Assembly: GCA_947461495.1 (NCBI GenBank)
Contig: CANHLV010000158.1
Span: 1-5,046 of the forward strand
From: Chitinophagaceae bacterium
GTDB taxonomy: Bacteria > Bacteroidota > Bacteroidia > Chitinophagales > Chitinophagaceae
Length of the DNA stretch: 5,046 bases
Reading direction: 5' to 3'
Part shown: positions 1 through 5,046 of the stretch, piece after piece
How positions within the stretch are numbered: the first letter of the stretch is position 1
How the letters are laid out: every line of letters starts with the position of its first letter
Notes under the pieces: model-generated
Told to the model about the DNA's origin: nothing
Databases searched by the model: none
Seen by the model: only the letters and a program-made list of their open reading frames with translations
Translations under genes and position numbers: made by a program

Positions 1-63
1 AGAACAAAAGAAGAGAACAATCGAATAAAAAAATAAAACTAAATTACAGCCAAACCCTACACA
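1..63 (+). other. Leader upstream of the flippase gene, with a possible tail of an upstream gene
   Basis: This is a very A-rich stretch. Frame 1 is open from the window edge and ends at TAA (34-36), reading RTKEENNRIKK, which could be the charged C-terminal end of an upstream co-directional gene. Eleven codons are too few to prove this. If it is real, the gap to the flippase start is 27 bases, which would fit an operon. No Shine-Dalgarno-like GGAGG and no clear Bacteroidota promoter (TTTG at -33, TAnnTTTG at -7) is visible here, so any promoter probably lies further upstream. Confidence 0.25.
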
Positions 64-1590
64 TTGAGCGGAATAAAAAAATTAGCCGGACAAACCTTAT
101 GGTACGGATTACCAACAATTGCAAGTCGTTTTTTGGGATATCTGATGAATATGGCCTTGCCTTTTTTCATAGCCCTTCCGGAGAAAACAGCTGATCTTGT
201 TCAGGTATATACAATGATTCCATTTTTAAATGTATTGTATGCATATGGAATGGAAACTGCTTATTTTAGATTTTCACAAACACATGATAAGTCAAAACTT
301 TACAGTACCCTTTCAATTTCTTTAATTGTCAGCACGATTTTATTCAGTTTGATTTTATGGTTATTTCAAGGCTCTCTTGTAAATGTTGCAGATTTAAATG
401 GGCATCCTAATTATCTATTCTGGATGATTTGTATAATTGCTGTAGACAATCTCAATACCTTGCCCTTCGCCAAACTTCGACAAGAGAATAGGCCGAAAAT
501 GTATGCATTTGCTAGAATTTCCGGCATCATTATCAATCTGTCGGTAGTCATTTTCTTCTTAGGTTTTGCAACTGGAATGATTCAAAAAAATCCTGACAGT
601 TTCATCAAATCAATTTACTATCCCGACTTAGGCATAGGTTATTACCTCGTTGGAAATTTACTTGGAAGCTTGTTTACATTATTGATACTTTCAAAAGAAA
701 TCAGACAAATTAAATTAAAATTCAGCATCAAACTTTGGAAGGAAGTCATGCGATACAGCGCTCCATTGATTATTGTTGGCTTGGGAGGAATGATTAATGA
801 TGTATTGAGCAGATTGATTTATCGACATGTTGTAGATCTTCCACAACAGCAAGCCGATCACGAGCTGGGAATTTTTGCGAATATTTTTAGACTGGCATTG
901 TTAATTACCATCATGATTCAGGCATTCAGAATGGCGGCGGAACCTTTTTTCTTCAATCAAAGCAAATCCGAAAACGCACAAAAAACTTATGCGAGAGTAA
1001 TGAAGTTTTTTGTTATCGCGTGCTGTTTCATGTTTTTGTTTATTGGATTGTTTCTAGATGTTTTCAAATGGATATTCTTAACATTGGCAAATCCCCGTTG
1101 GACTGAAGGCTTGCAAGTAGTTCCATTGCTTGCCTTAGGAAATATTTTCCTAGGCATTTATTACAATCTCAGTGTCTGGTATAAACTTACCGACAAAAAC
1201 AAATACGGCGCTATCATTACAATTGTAGGAGCCATTATTACGATAGTATTGAACATGTTGCTCATACCAAAACTTCATTATACCGGAGCCGCACTAGCTA
1301 CTTTCTTTTGTTACTTCTTTATGATGATAGCAAGTTATAAACTGGGACAAAAACATTATCCGGTTCCCTATGCTGTAAAAAAACTGACAGCTTATATCGT
1401 TTTAGTAGTACTGATTTATTTAACACATCTAGGTTTGACAACTTTGATTAAAGACAGATTATGGTTTTCCATTGGAGCAGCAATTATGTTTATGTATTTC
1501 TTTACAAGATTTGTAGGTAAAATTGAGGCGAAGGAATTGTCGAAGATGCCGATTGTGGGGAGATTTTATAAGGGGGATAGAGCTGGATAG
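64..1590 (+). CDS. Wzx-like polysaccharide/oligosaccharide flippase, integral membrane protein
   Basis: The gene encodes a 508-residue protein of the polysaccharide biosynthesis/export family (MATE/MOP superfamily, RfbX/Wzx-like). Such proteins flip undecaprenyl-linked sugar units across the inner membrane for surface polysaccharide assembly; the sugar carried here cannot be read from sequence. Nearly the whole chain is hydrophobic, with about 14 likely membrane segments, roughly at 11-38, 44-66, 83-103, 116-131, 147-170, 190-211, 231-250, 269-293, 313-337, 349-369, 381-402, 404-424, 439-461 and 464-482. This matches the family's 12-14 helices and usual length. Family-like features are the N-terminal KKLAGQTLWYG, the loop RQENRPKMYAF (139-149), MAAEPFFF (290-297) and YYNLSVWYKLTDKNKYGA (366-383). 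The start is TTG at 64: an in-frame TAA lies at 40-42, and the next ATG (145) would remove the conserved N-terminus and cut into helix 1. The last codons (GDRAG, stop TAG 1588-1590) fall within the 9-bp repeat array, so the native C-terminus may have been altered. No glycosyltransferase neighbours are visible, so the pathway remains open. Confidence 0.9.
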   Translation: MSGIKKLAGQTLWYGLPTIASRFLGYLMNMALPFFIALPEKTADLVQVYTMIPFLNVLYAYGMETAYFRFSQTHDKSKLYSTLSISLIVSTILFSLILWLFQGSLVNVADLNGHPNYLFWMICIIAVDNLNTLPFAKLRQENRPKMYAFARISGIIINLSVVIFFLGFATGMIQKNPDSFIKSIYYPDLGIGYYLVGNLLGSLFTLLILSKEIRQIKLKFSIKLWKEVMRYSAPLIIVGLGGMINDVLSRLIYRHVVDLPQQQADHELGIFANIFRLALLITIMIQAFRMAAEPFFFNQSKSENAQKTYARVMKFFVIACCFMFLFIGLFLDVFKWIFLTLANPRWTEGLQVVPLLALGNIFLGIYYNLSVWYKLTDKNKYGAIITIVGAIITIVLNMLLIPKLHYTGAALATFFCYFFMMIASYKLGQKHYPVPYAVKKLTAYIVLVVLIYLTHLGLTTLIKDRLWFSIGAAIMFMYFFTRFVGKIEAKELSKMPIVGRFYKGDRAG

Positions 1591-1725
1591 GCTGGATAAG
1601 CTAGATAGGCTAGATAAGCTGGATAAGCTAGATAAGCTGGATAAGCTAGATAAAATGGATGCTAGATGCTGGATGCTGGATAAGATGGATAGGCTGGATA
1701 AGATGGATACTAGATATCCTGGATA
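1572..1725. repeat. Tandem 9-bp repeat array (GCTRGATAR), minisatellite-like
   Basis: Eight contiguous 9-bp units lie at 1582-1653, each GCTGGATAG/A or GCTAGATAG/A. They are followed by three shortened 7-bp units (1654-1674: AATGGAT, GCTAGAT, GCTGGAT), then four more 9-bp units (1675-1710, two of them starting GATGGATA), and then decay to about 1725. A partial copy (GGGGGATAG) lies at 1572-1580. From 1609 to 1653 the units alternate GCTAGATAA and GCTGGATAA, so the most recent copying step was probably an 18-bp pair. Because the unit is a multiple of three, two phases stay open: Leu-Asp-Lys repeats on the + strand and Leu-Ser-Ser repeats on the - strand. I regard these as by-products, not proteins. 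The first full unit supplies the TAG stop of the flippase gene. There are no spacers, so this is not a CRISPR array. Function is unknown; replication slippage is the likely mode of growth. Confidence 0.9.
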
Positions 1726-1820
1726 ATCCTGAACAAACAATAAACTACAAACGACTAACATTGCTTTCTAATTCCTTTGCGAAAACTCATGCCACTTTAT
1801 TGCTCAGCGGTTAGAAGCAT

Positions 1821-1850
1821 AAAAAAAGGGCCAAGATAAAAATCTAGCCC
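1821..1850 (-). terminator. Intrinsic terminator of the mutase transcript
   Basis: Read on the - strand, this is a hairpin followed at once by seven T residues. The outer stem is GGGC (1850-1847) with GCCC (1831-1828). The inner stem is AGAT (1845-1842) with ATCT (1837-1834). A small asymmetric internal loop (1846 against 1832-1833) separates the stems, and the apical loop is TTTT (1841-1838). The T tract is 1827-1821. The position, about 155 bases past the mutase stop codon with no gene between, fits the end of that transcript. Confidence 0.75.
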
Positions 1851-1861
1851 CGCTTTAAAAT

Positions 1862-1927
1862 CCAATATCCTATGAAAAACCGATGTAAAAGTAAATGCTT
1901 ACCGTTTCATTTACTATAAAATATTGG
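1862..1927. repeat. Nested inverted repeat in the mutase 3' untranslated region
   Basis: An inner perfect 8-bp inverted repeat, AGTAAATG (1890-1897) and CATTTACT (1908-1915), has a 10-base loop. It is enclosed by a perfect 7-bp inverted repeat, CCAATAT (1862-1868) and ATATTGG (1921-1927). The arms between them are unequal (21 and 5 bases), so the two stems would be joined by a large internal loop or bulge. It lies between the mutase stop codon and its predicted terminator, so it would be transcribed as part of that 3' untranslated region. The stems are AT-rich and lack a U-tract, so it does not look like a terminator itself. A role in RNA stability or protein binding is only a guess. Confidence 0.45.
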
Positions 1928-2004
1928 GGCAATTAATAAATGTGCATGTAATCGGCATATGTGTGATTAATATGAGCGTTAATGAAATTAAATAACGACT
2001 GAGC

Positions 2005-5000
2005 TTACATATTCCTTCTGTATTGTCCGCCTACACTATACAAAGCATTTGTAATTTGACCCAAACTGCAGTATTTCACTGTTTCCATTAGTTCTTCAAA
2101 AAGATTGCTGTTTTTGATAGCAACTTGTTTTAGTCTTTCAAGCATCTCAACAGATTTATTGTTATTTCGATTTTGAAAAGCAGCTAAAGCATTAATCTGT
2201 GCTTCTTTTTCTTCAGTGGTTGAGCGAATCACTTCAGTTGGCAAAATAGTTGGCGATCCTTTTTTGCTGAGGAAAGTATTCACACCCACAATCGGATATT
2301 CTCCGGTATGTTTTAATGTTTCGTAATACAAACTTTCCTCCTGAATTTTATTACGTTGGTACATTCTTTCCATAGCACCTAATACACCTCCCCTTTCGGT
2401 AATGCGATTGAATTCGGTCATCACGGCTTCTTCCACCAAGTCAGTCAATTCTTCAATTAAAAATGAACCTTGATTTGGATTTTCATTTTTGGCCGTGCCC
2501 AATTCTCTGTTGATGATCAACTGAATCGCCATGGCTCTTCTTACACTTTCTTCCGTTGGTGTAGTTATCGCTTCATCGTAAGCGTTAGTATGTAAAGAAT
2601 TGCAGTTGTCGTAGATTGCATACAATGCCTGTAACGTTGTTCTGATGTCATTGAAATCGATTTCCTGTGCATGCAAACTTCTGCCACTGGTTTGAATATG
2701 GTATTTCAACTTTTGACTTCTACTATTGGCTTTGTATTTATGCTTCATGGATTTCGCCCAGATTCTTCTGGCTACGCGGCCAATCACACTATATTCCGGA
2801 TCCATACCATTACTAAAGAAGAAAGATAAATTGGGTGCGAAATCATCAATATGCATACCACGACTCAAATAGTATTCAACGTAAGTAAAACCATTCGCCA
2901 AAGTAAATGCCAGCTGTGTTATAGGATTGGCGCCAGCTTCCGCAATGTGATAACCACTGATGCTGACACTATAAAAGTTCTGTACATTCTGTTTGATGAA
3001 GTATTGCTGCACATCACCCATCAGCTTCAATGCAAACTCAGTGGAGAAAATACAAGTGTTTTGCGCCTGGTCTTCTTTTAAAATATCTGCTTGTACCGTT
3101 CCTCTCACTGTTGATAAAGCAATGGCTTTAATTTTTTCATACACATCTTCAGGTAAAACATCTTTTCCACTCAAGCCCAGCAATCGTAAACCCAAACCAT
3201 CATTTCCCTGAGGCAATGCACCTTCAAGCTTCCCATTTACAGGGTGTACTGAAATGCCATCAGTGCCTATATATTGAGGAAGCTGACTGATATCAAACTT
3301 GCTTTCTATAATTTTATTGACTTCCTCTTTAAGATTATTTTCAAGAATGTATTTTTCGCATTGTTGATCAATCGCTGCGTTCATAAAGAAGGCCAGAATA
3401 ATCGGAGCCGGACCATTGATCGTCATACTCACCGAAGTCTTCGGATCACACAAATCAAAACCACTGTATAATTTTTTGGCATCATCAACAGTAGCGATGC
3501 TCACACCACTATTTCCAATTTTGCCATAAATATCCGGTCTGATGGCAGGATCTTCTCCGTATAAAGTGACACTGTCAAATGCAGTACTCAAGCGCTTTGC
3601 AGGTTGACCCACACTCACATAATGGAAACGACGATTTGTTCTTTCTGGACCACCTTCTCCGGCAAACATTCTTGTAGGATCTTCTCCTTCTCTCTTCAAT
3701 GGAAACACACCTGCTGTATATGGAAATTCACCGGGAACATTTTCCTGCAACTGCCATTTTAAAATATCACCCCAATCTTTATAACGAGGCAGATACACTT
3801 TAGCCAAGTTGGTTCCTGATAAACTTTTATAAGTAAGCGGCTGTTTAATTATTTTATCCCTGACCTGAAATTCATAAAATTCTTTGCTGTAGCGGTCTTG
3901 TATAGACGACCAATTGGTAACCAGCTTCCTGCTCACCTCGTCTAATTTCGCTTCTGTGTTTTTCAACGCTTCCTCGATAGCAGATTTTGTTACTGAAGAT
4001 GCGTTTTCTAATGTATTTAATACGCCATTCAACTGATACCATTTGCTAGCCAAATCACTTTGCTCATTCACCCAAGTGTCATAAGACTCTATGGTTTCAG
4101 CAATTTCAGAAAGATATCTTACTCTTGAAGGAGGTATTATGGTAGATTGGCTAGAAGTTTCTTTCTTGTGTGAATGATGATTGTTTGTTTCGCTGAATGA
4201 GACGCCTGTTTTGGCAGCAACTTTTACCATCAGTCTTTCAAATAATTCATTTACACCGGCATCATTAAATTGAGCGGCTATAGTTCCTACAATAGGAAGT
4301 TCATGATCTTTGGCATCCCATAATCCATGATTGCGTTTGTATTGTTTGCGTACATCATGCAAGGCATCCAAAGCTCCTGCTTTATCAAATTTATTTACAC
4401 AAACCACATCTGCATAATCAAGCATGTTTATTTTTTCCAGTTGTGAAGGAGCTCCATATTCGGGCGTCATCACATACATACTGATGTTGCAATAATCTAA
4501 AATGGAAGCATCACTTTGTCCAACACCCGCGCTTTCCAAAATCACAAAATCATAACCCGCTTCTTTGCAAATGTCTATTGCATCCTGCACATATTTGCTC
4601 AATGCCTTATCACTTTCTCGAGTAGCCAAACTGCGCATGTATGCTCTTGGGGAAGAAATAGAATTCATTCTGATTCGATCTCCCAATAATGCTCCACCAG
4701 TTTTTTTCTTGGAAGGATCTACAGAAATAACAGCTATTGTTTTGTCGGTATAAGTGTGTAAAAACCTTCTTACGATTTCATCGGTAACGGAGGATTTCCC
4801 AGCACCACCTGTTCCGGTAATACCTAATACTGGCGATTTGCTATTTTCTAATGCCATTTTTTCGGCAACAGTCAGAGACTGTCGCCAGTCACCGAGCACA
4901 CCATTTTCGGCATTGGTAATTTTTCTAGCAATTTTTCTAACATCAATCACTTCACCTAAAGTCATTGGTGTTTGGTAATTACCATCGCCATTCAAATTGA

Positions 5001-5046
5001 AATCGCATTGGAGAATCACATCTTCAATCATGCCTTCCAATCCCAT
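2005..5046 (-). CDS. icmF: Fused isobutyryl-CoA mutase IcmF (MeaB-like GTPase plus mutase domain), 5' end cut by window edge
   Basis: IcmF is a cytoplasmic adenosylcobalamin enzyme that interconverts isobutyryl-CoA and n-butyryl-CoA; its built-in G-protein acts as a chaperone for cofactor loading and protection. The 1013 visible residues contain a MeaB-like GTPase domain (about 70-280): P-loop GTGGAGKS (78-85), DPS (110-112), GGALLGDRIRM (117-127), ESAGVGQSD (171-179) and NKFD (218-221). A His/Ser-rich stretch (about 283-302) and an interdomain linker follow, then the mutase barrel (about 400-1013). Phe448 in TAGVFPLKR and Gln662 in AQNTCIF occupy the positions that are Tyr and Arg in methylmalonyl-CoA mutase, which indicates an isobutyryl-type substrate. 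His700 in SISGYHIAEAG matches the conserved catalytic His. The C-terminal GGQYRRNM ending is intact and the stop is TAA (2007-2005). The frame is open to the edge. The first residues, MGLEGMIEDV, resemble the end of the family's N-terminal B12-binding domain, so Met at 5046 is not the true start, and roughly 120-150 residues, including the DxHxxG cobalamin motif, are outside the window. No frameshift or lost key residue is seen. Confidence 0.93.
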   Translation of the reverse strand: MGLEGMIEDVILQCDFNLNGDGNYQTPMTLGEVIDVRKIARKITNAENGVLGDWRQSLTVAEKMALENSKSPVLGITGTGGAGKSSVTDEIVRRFLHTYTDKTIAVISVDPSKKKTGGALLGDRIRMNSISSPRAYMRSLATRESDKALSKYVQDAIDICKEAGYDFVILESAGVGQSDASILDYCNISMYVMTPEYGAPSQLEKINMLDYADVVCVNKFDKAGALDALHDVRKQYKRNHGLWDAKDHELPIVGTIAAQFNDAGVNELFERLMVKVAAKTGVSFSETNNHHSHKKETSSQSTIIPPSRVRYLSEIAETIESYDTWVNEQSDLASKWYQLNGVLNTLENASSVTKSAIEEALKNTEAKLDEVSRKLVTNWSSIQDRYSKEFYEFQVRDKIIKQPLTYKSLSGTNLAKVYLPRYKDWGDILKWQLQENVPGEFPYTAGVFPLKREGEDPTRMFAGEGGPERTNRRFHYVSVGQPAKRLSTAFDSVTLYGEDPAIRPDIYGKIGNSGVSIATVDDAKKLYSGFDLCDPKTSVSMTINGPAPIILAFFMNAAIDQQCEKYILENNLKEEVNKIIESKFDISQLPQYIGTDGISVHPVNGKLEGALPQGNDGLGLRLLGLSGKDVLPEDVYEKIKAIALSTVRGTVQADILKEDQAQNTCIFSTEFALKLMGDVQQYFIKQNVQNFYSVSISGYHIAEAGANPITQLAFTLANGFTYVEYYLSRGMHIDDFAPNLSFFFSNGMDPEYSVIGRVARRIWAKSMKHKYKANSRSQKLKYHIQTSGRSLHAQEIDFNDIRTTLQALYAIYDNCNSLHTNAYDEAITTPTEESVRRAMAIQLIINRELGTAKNENPNQGSFLIEELTDLVEEAVMTEFNRITERGGVLGAMERMYQRNKIQEESLYYETLKHTGEYPIVGVNTFLSKKGSPTILPTEVIRSTTEEKEAQINALAAFQNRNNNKSVEMLERLKQVAIKNSNLFEELMETVKYCSLGQITNALYSVGGQYRRNM

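Larger units (their letters stand above)
1726..2004. other. Intergenic region between convergent genes, no credible gene
   Basis: This AT-rich stretch separates the repeat array from the stop of the mutase gene. I find no open frame with a family resemblance, no tRNA and no mobile element. It contains an intrinsic terminator read on the - strand (1821-1850) and a nested inverted repeat (1862-1927), both annotated separately. No strong terminator for the + strand flippase gene is evident: the hairpin at 1828-1850 is followed on that strand by CGCTTTAAAA, which is a poor U-tract. Confidence 0.7.

Noticed and set aside
3..203. Open frame 3 from the window edge running into the flippase gene
   Set aside because: It would overlap the flippase by about 140 bases in another frame, and the overlapped part reads as a shadow of the conserved flippase N-terminus.
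1572..1725. CRISPR array
   Set aside because: The units are only 9 bp and directly abut each other with no spacers, and no cas genes are present.
1523..1726. 67-codon + strand frame rich in Leu-Asp-Lys repeats
   Set aside because: It overlaps the flippase 3' end and consists mostly of the translated 9-bp repeat. Its first third is an out-of-frame reading of the flippase gene.
1459..1761. 100-codon - strand frame with Leu-Ser-Ser repeats
   Set aside because: It is the reverse reading of the repeat array plus antisense flippase sequence, with no family resemblance.
1977..1997. Short inverted repeat CGTTA / TAACG just after the mutase stop
   Set aside because: It has only 5 bp with an 11-base loop in AT-rich DNA and no T tract, so it is expected by chance.
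2851..4978. Several 60-76 codon + strand frames opposite the mutase gene
   Set aside because: All lie antisense within the well-supported mutase coding sequence and show no domain or membrane pattern of their own.
5017..5046. ATG at the right edge as the true start of the mutase
   Set aside because: The encoded MGLEGMIEDV resembles the end of the IcmF cobalamin-binding domain, the frame is open to the edge, and the family normally has that domain at its N-terminus.

Overview
The window looks like chromosomal DNA from a member of the Bacteroidota, possibly near the Chitinophagaceae. It is AT-rich, shows no recognisable Shine-Dalgarno sequence at the one visible gene start, and carries a Wzx-like flippase and a fused B12-dependent mutase whose sequences resemble those of that phylum. 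The lineage is inferred from protein style, not from a marker gene.

There are two real protein genes, arranged tail to tail. On the + strand, 64-1590 encodes a complete polytopic membrane protein of the polysaccharide flippase (MATE/MOP-like, Wzx/RfbX) superfamily, starting at a TTG codon. On the - strand, 5046-2005 encodes most of a fused isobutyryl-CoA mutase (IcmF): a MeaB-like GTPase domain, a linker and the large mutase domain. Its N-terminal cobalamin-binding domain lies beyond the right edge, so the ATG at 5046 is almost certainly an internal methionine. The Phe/Gln pair in the active site points to isobutyryl/butyryl-CoA rather than methylmalonyl-CoA as substrate.

Between the two genes lie about 410 bases without a credible gene. 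The first part is a tandem array of a 9-bp unit (GCTRGATAR) at about 1572-1725. It begins inside the last codons of the flippase gene and supplies its stop codon. The rest holds a nested inverted repeat (1862-1927) and a good intrinsic terminator for the mutase transcript (1821-1850, read on the - strand).

The two genes have no evident functional link: one exports or flips a lipid-linked glycan in the inner membrane, the other rearranges short-chain acyl-CoAs in the cytoplasm. I see no mobile element, CRISPR array, tRNA or rRNA. I also see no convincing new multi-gene system. The most unusual element is the 9-bp minisatellite-like array fused to the 3' end of the flippase gene.
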